From Apostichopus japonicus (Eukaryota; Echinodermata; Holothuroidea; Aspidochirotida; Stichopodidae), in the NCBI RefSeq assembly GCF_037975245.1, contig NC_092562.1:5381501-5445500 (forward strand): a stretch of DNA of 64,000 nt. Reading direction: 5' to 3'. The notes beneath the pieces were generated by a model that had not been told where the DNA came from, did no database searches, and was given only the letters and a program-made list of their open reading frames with translations. A program made the position numbers and the translations under genes. The number at the start of each line of letters is the position of its first letter. Position 1 is the stretch's first letter. This document shows, in pieces, positions 1 to 13,702 of this stretch.

Positions 1-120
1 GTTGAGCAAGTAAGCAACTGAGTATAGCTATCTGCTTGAAGGCTACATAGACTATTTACTAAAAAAGATATATGTTAATGTAACAGTCAAAATTTGCATT
101 TCTAATTAGATACGAGTTTC

Positions 121-175
121 TTGTATTTCTCCTTAACGTTGAAATAAGCAAATTTTCCCTTAAGGAGAAATACAA
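121..175. other. 16-bp hairpin conserved in the 858-bp unit (first copy)
   Basis: The arm TTGTATTTCTCCTTAA (121-136) is followed after 23 bases by its exact reverse complement TTAAGGAGAAATACAA (160-175). The stem is perfect in the first copy and recurs in almost every unit, for example near 981, 1841 and 2699. The loop is conserved as well. It could be a cruciform-forming site or a transcribed hairpin; the sequence alone does not decide. Confidence 0.85.
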
Positions 176-354
176 ACATGTATTCGTAGTACAGCATTAT
201 GGTAACGGTGGGGAGGATTGAGTGGTAGAGTAATTTCTCCGGGGACAAAACATATGATATATAATAAACTTTGATGATAAATGAAAATAATCAATAATAT
301 AATCTATGATAAGTTTAATATTATTTATTATATCATCAGACTGTGAGGGGCACA

Positions 355-362
355 TATAAAAG
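355..362 (+). promoter_or_regulatory. TATA-like box in the 858-bp unit (first copy)
   Basis: TATAAAAG sits in the context GGCACATATAAAAGCGC and is preserved in all full units I checked. About 25-30 bases downstream lies GAACTACTCACACGG, where a start site would fall. This is a match to a core-promoter motif only. No ORF or recognisable small RNA follows, so promoter activity is inference. Confidence 0.3.
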
Positions 363-519
363 CGCAAAGAAAGGGCTGAAAAACTTCGAACTACTCACAC
401 GGTCGCACTGACTCCACCTCCCTCCCCCTTTCCTTCTTTCGTGGGTAACTCTAGCCTAACCATCTGTTCAGAAACGTCCAAGCGTCTCGTTTACGGAATT
501 AGGTAAACGTAAGCTACCA

Positions 520-544
520 GGGGCGTTGTGGGTAGGGGCGGGGG
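520..544 (+). other. G-quadruplex motif in the 858-bp unit (first copy)
   Basis: Four G runs are separated by short loops: GGGG, six bases, GGG, two bases, GGGG, one base, GGGGG. This fits the usual G3+N1-7 rule. The motif recurs once per unit, so the array offers about 18 phased quadruplex candidates on the plus strand. Confidence 0.7.
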
Positions 545-3500
545 TTGCGACGACTTTAATACCCTATTAGTTTTCGAGCATAACAGTATTCACTCTGGCT
601 AATTATTAGTTTAGTTTAGTTACCCAAGGATCAAGAAGCTTTACAGTAGCTTATTTGAGAACCTATCCGTGTTAAATCATGGATGAACACCGGCTTACTT
701 CAAGCCTTCTATTTTCAATAATTGTTCAGAGGGTAAAGAGGCAGGGGTGTGAAATCTCTCCCATTCCTGCTCCCGGGACCGCCTTTTAAAGTCCCCGTCA
801 ACTTTTTTTTCTCGATACATTTGTACCACTGGCCCTCACTTCACAATCTTAAATTCACACTGGTTGAGCAAGTAAGCAACTGAGTATAGCTATCTGCTTG
901 AAGGCTACATGGACTATTTACTACAAAAGCTATATGTTAATGTAACAGTCAAAATTTGCATTTCTAATTAGATACAAGTTTCTTGTATTTCTCCTTAACG
1001 TTGAAATAAGCAAATTTTCCCTTAAGGAGAAATACAAACATGTATTCGTAGTACAGCATTATGGTAACGGTGGGGAGGATTGAGTGGTAGAGTAATTTCT
1101 CCGGGGACAAAACATATGATATATAATAAACTTTGATGATCAATGAAAATAATCAATAATATAATCTATGATAATTTTAATATTATTTATTATATCATCA
1201 GACTGTGAGGGGCACATATAAAAGCGCAAAAAAGGGCTGAAAAACTTCGAACTACTCACACGGTCGCACTAACCCCACCTCCCTCCCCCTTTCCCTCTTT
1301 CGTGGGTAACTCTAGCCCAACCATCTGTTCAGAAACGTCCAAGCGTCTCGTTTACGGAATTAGGTAAAGGAAAGCTACCAGGGGCGTTGTGGGTAGGGGC
1401 GGGGGTTGCGACGACTTTAATACCCTATTAGTTTTCGAGCATAACATTATTCACTCTGGATTATTAGTTTAGTTTAGTTACCCAAGGATCAGGAAGCTTT
1501 ACAGTAGCTTATTTGAGAACCTATCCGTGCTAGATCATGGATGAACACCGGCTTACTTCTAGCCTTCTATTTTCAATAATTGTTCAGAGGGTAAAGAGGC
1601 AGGGGTGTGAAATCTCTCCCATTCCTGCTCCCGGGACCGCCTTTTAAAGTCCCCGTCAACTTTTTTTTCTCGATACATTTGTACCACTGGCCATCACTTC
1701 ACAATCTTAAATTCACACTGGTTGAGCAAGTAAGCAACTGAGTATAGCTATCTGCTTGAAGGCTACATAGACTATTTACTACAAAAGTTATATGTTAATG
1801 TAACAGTCAAAATTTGCATTTCTAATTAGATACGAGTTTCTTGTATTTCTCCTTAACGTTGAAATAAGCAAATTTTCCCTTAAGGAGAAATACAAACATG
1901 TATTCGTAGTTCAGCATTATGGTAACGGTGGGGAGGATTGAGTGGTAGAGTAATTTCTCCGGGGACAAAACATATGATATGTAATAAACTTTGATGATAA
2001 ATGAAAATAATCAATAATATAATCTATGATAATTTTAATATTATTTATTATATCATCAGACTGTGAGGGGCACATATAAAAGCGCAAAAAAGGGCTGAAA
2101 AACTTCGAACTACTCACACGGTCGCACTAACCCCACCTCCCTCCCCCTTTCCCTCTTTCGTGGGTAACTCTAGCCCAACCATCTGTTCAGAAACGTCCAA
2201 GCGTCTCGTTTACGGAATTAGGTAAAGGAAAGCTACCAGGGGCGTTGTGGGTAGGGGCGGGGGTTGCGACGACTTTAATACCCTATTAGTTTTCGAGCAT
2301 AACATTATTCACTCTGGCTAATTATTAGTTTAGTTTAGTTACCCAAGGATCAGGAAGCTTTACAGTAGCTTATTTGAGAACCTATCCGTGCTAGATCATG
2401 GATGAACACCGGCTTACTTCAAGCCTTCTATTTTCGATAATTGTTCAGAGGGTAAAGAGGCAGGGGTGTGAATTCTCTTCCATTCCTGCTCCCGGGACCG
2501 CCTTTTAAAGTCCCCGTCAACTTTTTTTCTCGATACATTTGTACCGCTGGCCATCACTTCACAAACTTATTAATCCCTCTGGTTAAGCAAGTAAGCACCT
2601 GAGTATAGTCATCTGCTTGAAGGCTACATAGACTGTTTACTACAAAAGCCATGTTAATGTAACAGCCAGAATTTGCATTTCTAATTAGATTCGAGTTTCT
2701 TGTATTTCTCCTTAACGTTGAAATAAGCAAATTTTCCCTTAAGGAGAAATACAAACATGTATTCGTAGTACAGCGTTATGATAACGGTGGGGAGGATTGA
2801 GTGGTAGAGTAATTTCTCCGGGGACAAAACATATGATATGTAATAAACTTTGATGATAAATGAAAATAATCAATAATATAATCTATGATAAGTTTAATAT
2901 TATTTATTATATCATCAGACTGTGAGGGGCACATATAAAAGCGCAAAGAAAGGGCTGAAAAACTTCGAACTACTCACACGGTCGCACTAACCCCACCTCC
3001 CTCCCCCTTTCCCTCTTTCGTGGGTAACTCTAGCCCAACCATCTGTTCAGAAACGTCCAAGCGTCTCGTTTACGGAATTAGGTAAACGGAAGCTACCAGG
3101 GGCGTTGTGGGTAGGGGCGGGGGTTGCGACGACTTTAATACCCTATTAATTTTCGAGCATAACAGTATTCACTCTGGCTAATTATTAGTTTAGTTTAGTT
3201 ACCCAAGGATCAGGAAGCTTTACAGTAGCTTATTTGAGAACCTATCCGTGTTAAATCATGGATGAACACCGGCTTACTTCAAGCCTTCAATTTGCAATAA
3301 TTGTTCAGAGGGTAAATAGGCAGGGGTGTGAAATCTCTCCCATTCCTGCCCCCGGGACCGCCTTTTAAAGTCCCCGTCAACTTTTTTCGATACATTTTAC
3401 CACTGGCCCTCACTTCACAATCTTAAATTCACACTGGTTGAGCAAGTAAGCAACTGAGTATAGCTATCTGCTTGAAGGCTACATAGACTATTTACTACAA

Positions 3501-6500
3501 AAGCTATATGTTAATGTAACAGTCAAAATTTGCATTTCTAATTAGATACGAGTTTCTTGTATTTCTCCTTAACGTTGAAATAAGCTAATTTTCCCTTAAG
3601 GAGAAATACAAACATGTATTCGTAGTACAGCATTATGGTAACGGTGGGGAGGATTGAGTGGTAGAGTAATTTCTCCGGGGACAAAACATTTGATATGTAA
3701 TAAACTTTGATGATAAATGAAAATAATCAATAATATTATCTATGATAAGTTTAATATTATTTATTATATCATCAGACTGTGAGGGGCACATATAAAAGCG
3801 CAAAAAAGGGCTGAAAAACTTCGAACTATTCACACGGTCGCACTAACCCCACCTCCCTCCCCCTTTCCCTCTTTCGTGGGTAACTCTAGCCCAACCATCT
3901 GTTCAGAAACGTCCAAGCGTCTCGTTTACGGAATTAGGTAAAGGAAAGCTACCAGGGGCGTTGTGGGTAGGGGCGGGGGTTGCGACGACTTTAATACCCT
4001 ATTAGTTTTCGAGCATAACAGTATTCACTCTGGCTAATTATTAGTTTAGTTTAGTTACCCAAGGATCAGGAAGCTTTACAGTAGCTTATTTGAGAACCTA
4101 TCCGTGTTAAACATGGATGAACACCGGCTTACTTCTAGCCTTCTATTTTCAATAATTGTTCAGAGGGTAAAGAGGCAGGGGTGTGAAATGTCTCCCATTC
4201 CTGCTCCCGGGACCGCCTTCTAAAGTCCCCGTCAACTTTTTTTTCTCGATACATTTGTACCACTGGCCATCACTTCACAATCTTAAATTCACACTGGTTG
4301 AGCAAGTAAGCAACTGAGTATAGCTATCTGCTTGAAGGCTACATAGACTATTTACTAAAAAAGATATATGTTAATGTAACAGTCAAAATTTGCATTTCTA
4401 ATTAGATACGAGTTTCTTGTATTTCTCCTTAACGTTGAAATAAGCAAATTTTCCCTTAAGGAGAAATACAAACATGTATTCGTAGTACAGCATTATGGTA
4501 ACGGTGGGGAGGATTGAGTGGTAGAGTAATTTCTCCGGGGACAAAACATATGATATATAATAAACTTTGATGATAAATGAAAATAATCAATAATATAATC
4601 TATGATAAGTTTAATATTATTTATTATATCATCAGACTGTGAGGGGCACATATAAAAGCGCAAAGAAAGGGCTGAAAAACTTCGAACTACTCACACGGTC
4701 GCACTGACTCCACCTCCCTCCCCCTTTCCCTCTTTCGTGGGTAACTCTAGCCTAACCATCTGTTCAGAAACGTCCAAGCGTCTCGTTTACGGAATTAGGT
4801 AAACGTAAGCTACCAGGGGCGTTGTGGGTAGGGGCGGGGGTTGCGACGACTTTAATACCCTATTAGTTTTCGAGCATAACAGTATTCACTCTGGCTAATT
4901 ATTAGTTTAGTTTAGTTACCCAAGGATCAAGAAGCTTTACAGTAGCTTATTTGAGAACCTATCCGTGTTAAATCATGGATGAACACCGGCTTACTTCTAG
5001 CCTTCTATTTTCAATAATTGTTCAGAGGGTAAAGAGGCAGGGGTGTGAAATCTCTCCCATTCCTGCTCCCGGGACCGCCTTTTAAAGTCCCCGTCAACTT
5101 TTTTTTCTCGATACATTTGTACCACTGGCCCTCACTTCACAATCTTAAATTCACACTGGTTGAGCAAGTAAGCAACTGAGTATAGCTATCTGCTTGAAGG
5201 CTACATGGACTATTTACTACAAAAGCTATATGTTAATGTAACAGTCAAAATTTGCATTTCTAATTAGATACAAGTTTCTTGTATTTCTCCTTAACGTTGA
5301 AATAAGCAAATTTTCCCTTAAGGAGAAATACAAACATGTATTCGTAGTACAGCATTATGGTAACGGTGGGGAGGATTGAGTGGTAGAGTAATTTCTCCGG
5401 GGACAAAACATATGATATATAATAAACTTTGATGATCAATGAAAATAATCAATAATATAATCTATGATAATTTTAATATTATTTATTATATCATCAGACT
5501 GTGAGGGGCACATATAAAAGCGCAAAAAAGGGCTGAAAAACTTCGAACTACTCACACGGTCGCACTAACCCCACCTCCCTCCCCCTTTCCCTCTTTCGTG
5601 GGTAACTCTAGCCCAACCATCTGTTCAGAAACGTCCAAGCGTCTCGTTTACGGAATTAGGTAAAGGAAAGCTACCAGGGGCGTTGTGGGTAGGGGCGGGG
5701 GTTGCGACGACTTTAATACCCTATTAGTTTTCGAGCATAACATTATTCACTCTGGATTATTAGTTTAGTTTAGTTACCCAAGGATCAGGAAGCTTTACAG
5801 TAGCTTATTTGAGAACCTATCCGTGCTAGATCATGGATGAACACCGGCTTACTTCTAGCCTTCTATTTTCAATAATTGTTCAGAGGGTAAAGAGGCAGGG
5901 GTGTGAAATCTCTCCCATTCCTGCTCCCGGGACCGCCTTTTAAAGTCCCCGTCAACTTTTTTTTCTCGATACATTTGTACCACTGGCTATCACTTCACAA
6001 TCTTAAATTCACACTGGTTGAGCAAGTAAGCAACTGAGTATAGCTATCTGCTTGAAGGCTACATAGACTATTTACTACAAAAGTTATATGTTAATGTAAC
6101 AGTCAAAATTTGCATTTCTAATTAGATACGAGTTTCTTGTATTTCTCCTTAACGTTGAAATAAGCAAATTTTCCCTTAAGGAGAAATACAAACATGTATT
6201 CGTAGTTCAGCATTATGGTAACGGTGGGGAGGATTGAGTGGTAGAGTAATTTCTCCGGGGACAAAACATATGATATTGATAAACTTTGATGATAAATGAA
6301 AATAATCAATAATATAATCTATGATAATTTTAATATTATTTATTATATCATCAGACTGTGAGGGGCACATATAAAAGCGCAAAAAAGGGCTGAAAAACTT
6401 CGAACTACTCACACGGTCGCACTAACCCCACCTCCCTCCCCCTTTCCCTCTTTCGTGGGTAACTCTAGCCCAACCATCTGTTCAGAAACGTCCAAGCGTC

Positions 6501-8592
6501 TCGTTTACGGAATTAGGTAAAGGAAAGCTACCAGGGGCGTTGTGGGTAGGGGCGGGGGTTGCGACGACTTTAATACCCTATTAGTTTTCGAGCATAACAT
6601 TATTCACTCTGGCTAATTATTAGTTTAGTTTAGTTACCCAAGGATCAGGAAGCTTTACAGTAGCTTATTTGAGAACCTATCCGTGCTAGATCATGGATGA
6701 ACACCGGCTTACTTCTAGCCTTCTATTTTCAATAATTGTTCAGAGGGTAAAGAGGCAGGGGTGTGAAATCTCTCCCATTCCTGCTCCCGGGACCGCCTTT
6801 TAAAGTCCCCGTCAACTTTTTTTTCTCGATACATTTGTACCACTGGCCATCACTTCACAATCTTAAATTCACACTGGTTGAGCAAGTAAGCAACTGAGTA
6901 TAGCTATCTGCTTGAAGGCTACATAGACTATTTACTACAAAAGTTATATGTTAATGTAACAGTCAAAATTTGCATTTCTAATTAGATACGAGTTTCTTGT
7001 ATTTCTCCTTAACGTTGAAATAAGCAAATTTTCCCTTAAGGAGAAATACAAACATGTATTCGTAGTTCAGCATTATGGTAACGGTGGGGAGGATTGAGTG
7101 GTAGAGTAATTTCTCCGGGGACAAAACATATGATATGTAATAAACTTTGATGATAAATGAAAATAATCAATAATATAATCTATGATAAGTTTAATATTAT
7201 TTATTATATCATCAGACTGTGAGGGGCACATATAAAAGCGCAAAGAAAGGGCTGAAAAACTTCGAACTACTCACACGGTCGCACTAACTCCACCTCCCTC
7301 CCCCTTTCCCTCTTTCGTGGGTAACTCTAGCCTAACCATCTGTTCAGAAACGTCCAAGCGTCTCGTTTACGGAATTAGGTAAACGGAAGCTACCAGGGGC
7401 GTTGTGGGTAGGGGCGGGGGTTGCGACGACTTTAATACCCTATTAGTTTTCGAGCATAACAGTATTCACTCTGGCTAATTATTAGTTTAGTTTAGTTACC
7501 CAAGGATCAAGAAGCTTTACAGTAGCTTATTTGAGAACCTATCCGTGTTAAATCATGGATGAACACCGGCTTACTTCTAGCCTTCTATTTTCAATAATTG
7601 TTCAGAGGGTAAAGAGGCAGGGGTGTGAAATCTCTCCCATTCCTGCTCCCGGGACCGCCTTTTAAAGTCCCCGTCAACTTTTTTCGATACATTTGTACCA
7701 CTGGCCCTCACTTCACAATCTTAAATTCACATTGGTTGAGCAAGTAAGCAACTGAGTATAGCTATCTGCTTGAAGGCTACATAGACTATTTACTACAAAA
7801 GATATATGTTAATGTAACAGTCAAAATTTGCATTTCTAATTAGATACGAGTTTCTTGTATTTCTCCTTAACGTTGAAATAAGCAAATTTTCCCTTAAGGA
7901 GAAATACAAACATGTATTCGTAGTACAGCATTATGGTAACGGTGGGGAGGATTGAGTGGTAGAGTAATTTCTCCGGGGACAAAACATATGATATGTAATA
8001 AACTTTGATGATAAATGAAAATAATCAATAATATAATCTATGATAAGTTTAATATTATTTATTATATCATCAGACTGTGAGGGGCACATATAAAAGCGCA
8101 ATAAAAGGGCTGCAAAACTTCGAACTACTCACACGGTCGCACTAACCCCACCTCCCTCCCCCTTTCCCTCTTTCGTGGGTAACTCTAGCCCAACCATCTG
8201 TTCAGAAACGTTCAAGCATCTCGTATACGAAAATCGGTGAAGGAAAGCTACCAGGGGCGTTGTAGGTAGGGGCGGGGGTTGCGACGACTTTAATACCCTA
8301 TTAGTTTTCGAGCATAACAGTATTCACTCTGGCTAATTATTAGTTTAGTTTAGTTACCAAAGGATCAGGAAGCTTTACAGTAGCTTATTTGAGAACCTAT
8401 CCGTGCTAGATCATGGATGAACACCGGCTTACTTCAAGCCTTCTATTTTCGATAATTGTTCAGAGGGTAAAGAGGCAGGGGTGTGAATTCTCTCCCATTC
8501 CTGCTCCCGGGACCGCCTTTTAAAGTCCCCGTCAACTTTTTGCGATACATTTGTACCACTGGCCCTCACTTCACAATCTTAAATTCACACTG

Positions 8593-11500
8593 GTTGAGCA
8601 AGTAAGCAACTGAGTATAGCTATCTGCTTGAAGGCTACATGGACTATTTACTACAAAAGCTATATGTTAATGTAACAGTCAAAATTTGCATTTCTAATTA
8701 GATACAAGTTTCTTGTATTTCTCCTTAACGTTGAAATAAGCAAATTTTCCCTTAAGGAGAAATACAAACATGTATTCGTAGTACAGCATTATGGTAACGG
8801 TGGGGAGGATTGAGTGGTAGAGTAATTTCTCCGGGGACAAAACATATGATATATAATAAACTTTGATGATCAATGAAAATAATCAATAATATAATCTATG
8901 ATAATTTTAATATTATTTATTATATCATCAGACTGTGAGGGGCACATATAAAAGCGCAAAAAAGGGCTGAAAAACTTCGAACTACTCACACGGTCGCACT
9001 AACCCCACCTCCCTCCCCTTTCCCTCTTTCGTGGGTAACTCTAGCCCAACCATCTGTTCAGAAACGTCCAAGCGTCTCGTTTACGGAATTAGGTAAAGGA
9101 AAGCTACCAGGGGCGTTGTGGGTAGGGGCGGGGGTTGCGACGACTTTAATACCCTATTAGTTTTCGAGCATAACAGTATTCACTCTGGCTAATTATTAGT
9201 TTAGTTTAGTTACCCAAGGATCAAGAAGCTTTACAGTAGCTTATTTGAGAACCTATCCGTGTTAAATCATGGATGAACACCGGCTTACTTCAAGCCTTCT
9301 ATTTTCAATAATTGTTCAGAGGGTAAAGAGGCAGGGGTGTGAAATCTCTTCCATTCCTGCTCCCGGGACCGCCTTTTAATGTCCCCATCAACTTTTTTCG
9401 ATACATTTGTACCACTGGCCCTCACTTCACAATCTTAAATTCACACTGGTTGAGCAAGTAAGCTATCTGCTTGAAGGCTACATAGACTATTTACTACAAA
9501 AGCTATATGTTAATGTAACAGTCAAAATTTGTATTTCTAATTAGATACGAGTTTCTTGTATTTCTCCTTAACGTTGAAATAAGCAAATTTTCCCTTAAGG
9601 AGAAATACAAACATGTATTCGTAGTACAGCATTATGGTAACGGTGGGGAGGATTGAGTGGTAGAGTAATTTCTCCGGGGACAAAACATATGATATGTAAT
9701 AAACTTTGATGATAAATGAAAATAATCAATAATATAATCTATGATAAGTTTAATATTATTTATTATATCATCAGACTGTGAGGGGCACATATAAAAGCGC
9801 AAAGAAAGGGCTGCAAAACTTCGAACTACTCACACGGTCGCACTAACCCCACCTCTCTCCCCCTTTCCCTCTTTCGTGGGTAACTCTAGCCCTGTTCAGA
9901 AACGTCCAAGCGTCTCGTTTACGGAATTAGGTAAAGGAAAGCTACCAGGGGCGTTGTGGGTAGGGGCGGGGGTTGCGACGACTTTAATACCCTATTAGTT
10001 TTCGAGCATAACAGTATTCACTCTGGCTAATTATTAGTTTAGTTTAGTTACCCAAGGATCAGGAAGCTTTACAGTAGCTTATTTGAGAACCTATCCGGGT
10101 TAAACATTGATGAATACCGGCTTACTTCTAGCCTTCTATTTTCAATAATTGTTCAGAGGGTAAAGAGGCAGGGGTGTGAAATCTCTCCCATTCCTGCTCC
10201 CGGGACCGCCTTTTAAAGTCCCCGTCAACTTTTTTTTCTCGATACATTTGTACCACTGGCCATCACTTCACAATCTTAAATTCACACTGGTTGAGCAAGT
10301 AAGCAACTGAGTATAGCTATCTGCTTGAAGGCTACATAGACTATTTACTAAAAAAGTGATATGTTAATGTAACAGTCAAAATTTGCATTTCTAATTAGAT
10401 ACGAGTTTCTTGTATTTCTCCTTAACGTTGAAATAAGCAAATTTTCCCTTAAGGAGAAATACAAACATGTATTCGTAGTACAGCATTATGGTAACGGTGG
10501 GGAGGATTGAGTGGTAGAGTAATTTCTTCGGGGACAAAACATATGATATGTAATAAACTTTGATGATCAATGAAAATAATCAATAATATAATCTATGATA
10601 AGTTTAATATTATTTATTATATCATCAGACTGTGAGGGGCACATATAAAAGCGCAAAGAAAGGGCTGAAAAACTTCGAACTACTCACACGGTCGCAATAA
10701 CTCCACCTCCCTCCCCCTTTCCCTCTTTCGTGGGTAACTCTAGCCTAACCATGTGTTCAGAAACGTCCAAGCGTCTCGTTTACGGAATTAGGTAAACGGA
10801 AGCTACCAGGGGCGTTGTGGGTAGGGGCGGGGGTTGCGACGACTTTAATACCCTATTAGTTTTCGAGCATAACAGTATTCACTCTGGCTAATTATTAGTT
10901 TAGTTTAGTTACCCAAGGATCAAGAAGCTTTACAGTAGCTTATTTGAGAACCTATCCGTGTTAAATCATGGATGAACACCGGCTTACTTCAAGCCTTCTA
11001 TTTTCAATAATTGTTCAGAGGGTAAAGAGGCAGGGGTGTGAAATCTCTCCCATTCCTGCCCCCGGGACCGCCTTTTAAAGTCCCCGTCAACTTTTTTCGA
11101 TACATTTGTACCACTGGCCCTCACTTCACAATCGTAAATTCACATTGGTTGAGCAAGTAAGCAACTGAGTATAGCTATCTGCTTGAAGGCTACATAGACT
11201 ATTTACTACAAAAGATATATGTTAATATAACAGTCAAAATTTGCATTTCTAATTAGATACGAGTTTCTTGTATTTCTCCTTAACGTTGAAATAAGCAAAT
11301 TTTCCCTTAAGGAGAAATACAAACATGTATTCGTAGTACAGCATTATGGTAACGGTGGGGAGGATTGAGTGGTAGAGTAATTTCTCCGGGGACAAAACAT
11401 ATGATATATAATAAACTTTGATGATCAATGAAAATAATCAATAATATAATCTATGATAATTTTAATATTATTTATTATATCATCAGACTGTGAGGGGCAC

Positions 11501-13702
11501 ATATAAAAGCGCAAAAAAGGGCTGAAAAACTTCGAACTACTCACACGGTCGCACTAACCCCACCTCCCTCCCCTTTCCCTCTTTCGTGGGTAACTCTAGC
11601 CCAACCATCTGTTCAGAAACGTCCAAGCGTCTCGTTTACGGAATTAGGTAAAGGAAAGCTACCAGGGGCGTTGTGGGTAGGGGCGGGGGTTGCGACGACT
11701 TTAATACCCTATTAGTTTTCGAGCATAACAGTATTCACTCTGGCTAATTATTAGTTTAGTTTAGTTACCCAAGGATCAAGAAGCTTTACAGTAGCTTATT
11801 TGAGAACCTATCCGTGTTAAATCATGGATGAACACCGGCTTACTTCAAGCCTTCTATTTTCAATAATTGTTCAGAGGGTAAAGAGGCAGGGGTGTGAAAT
11901 CTCTTCCATTCCTGCTCCCGGGACCGCCTTTTAATGTCCCCATCAACTTTTTTCGATACATTTGTACCACTGGCCCTCACTTCACAATCTTAAATTCACA
12001 CTGGTTGAGCAAGTAAGCTATCTGCTTGAAGGCTACATAGACTATTTACTACAAAAGCTATATGTTAATGTAACAGTCAAAATTTGTATTTCTAATTAGA
12101 TACGAGTTTCTTGTATTTCTCCTTAACGTTGAAATAAGCAAATTTTCCCTTAAGGAGAAATACAAACATGTATTCGTAGTACAGCATTATGGTAACGGTG
12201 GGGAGGATTGAGTGGTAGAGTAATTTCTCCGGGGACAAAACATATGATATGTAATAAACTTTGATGATAAATGAAAATAATCAATAATATAATCTATGAT
12301 AAGTTTAATATTATTTATTATATCATCAGACTGTGAGGGGCACATATAAAAGCGCAAAGAAAGGGCTGCAAAACTTCGAACTACTCACACGGTCGCACTA
12401 ACCCCACCTCCCTCCCCCTTTCCCTCTTTCGTGGGTAACTCTAGCCCTGTTCAGAAACGTCCAAGCGTCTCGTTTACGGAATTAGGTAAAGGAAAGCTAC
12501 CAGGGGCGTTGTGGGTAGGGGCGGGGGTTGCGACGACTTTAATACCCTGTTAGTTTTCGAGCATAACAGTATTCACTCTGGCTAATTATTAGTTTAGTTT
12601 AGTTACCCAAGGATCAGGAAGCTTTACAGTAGCTTATTTGAGAACCTATCCGGGTTAAACATTGATGAATACCGGCTTACTTCTAGCCTTCTATTTTCAA
12701 TAATTGTTCAGAGGGTAAAGAGGCAGGGGTGTGAAATCTCTCCCATTCCTGCTCCCGGGACCGCCTTTTAAAGTCCCCGTCAACTTTTTTTTCTCGATAC
12801 ATTTGTACCACTGGCCATCACTTCACAATCTTAAATTCACACTGGTTGAGCAAGTAAGCAACTGAGTATAGCTATCTGCTTGAAGGCTACATAGACTATT
12901 TACTAAAAAAGTGATATGTTAATGTAACAGTCAAAATTTGCATTTCTAATTAGATACGAGTTTCTTGTATTTCTCCTTAACGTTGAAATAAGCAAATTTT
13001 CCCTTAAGGAGAAATACAAACATGTATTCGTAGTACAGCATTATGGTAACGGTGGGGAGGATTGAGTGGTAGAGTAATTTCTTCGGGGACAAAACATATG
13101 ATATGTAATAAACTTTGATGATCAATGAAAATAATCAATAATATAATCTATGATAAGTTTAATATTATTTATTATATCATCAGACTGTGAGGGGCACATA
13201 TAAAAGCGCAAAGAAAGGGCTGAAAAACTTCGAACTACTCACACGGTCGCAATAACTCCACCTCCCTCCCCCTTTCCCTCTTTCGTGGGTAACTCTAGCC
13301 TAACCATGTGTTCAGAAACGTCCAAGCGTCTCGTTTACGGAATTAGGTAAACGGAAGCTACCAGGGGCGTTGTGGGTAGGGGCGGGGGTTGCGACGACTT
13401 TAATACCCTATTAGTTTTCGAGCATAACAGTATTCACTCTGGCTAATTATTAGTTTAGTTTAGTTACCCAAGGATCAAGAAGCTTTACAGTAGCTTATTT
13501 GAGAACCTATCCGTGTTAAATCATGGATGAACACCGGCTTACTTCAAGCCTTCTATTTTCAATAATTGTTCAGAGGGTAAAGAGGCAGGGGTGTGAAATC
13601 TCTCCCATTCCTGCCCCCGGGACCGCCTTTTAAAGTCCCCGTCAACTTTTTTCGATACATTTGTACCACTGGCCCTCACTTCACAATCGTAAATTCACAT
13701 TG
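8593..13702. repeat. Three-unit higher-order duplication inside the 858-bp array
   Basis: Units at 8593/9449/10290 have lengths 856, 841 and 858 bp, and units at 11148/12004/12845 repeat exactly that series. The 841-bp units share two private deletions: AAGCTATCTGC directly after GCAAGT, and CTAGCCCTGTTCAG lacking the usual CAACCAT. A block of about 2555 bp was therefore duplicated after the single units had diverged. The first few hundred bases of units 8593 and 11148 differ, so the breakpoint lies within them. Confidence 0.85.

Noticed and set aside
1917-6412. Recurring minus-strand ORFs of ~66 codons in the 858-bp array
   Set aside because: They recur because the DNA recurs. Indels between copies break or extend them, and there is no codon-position pattern of change.
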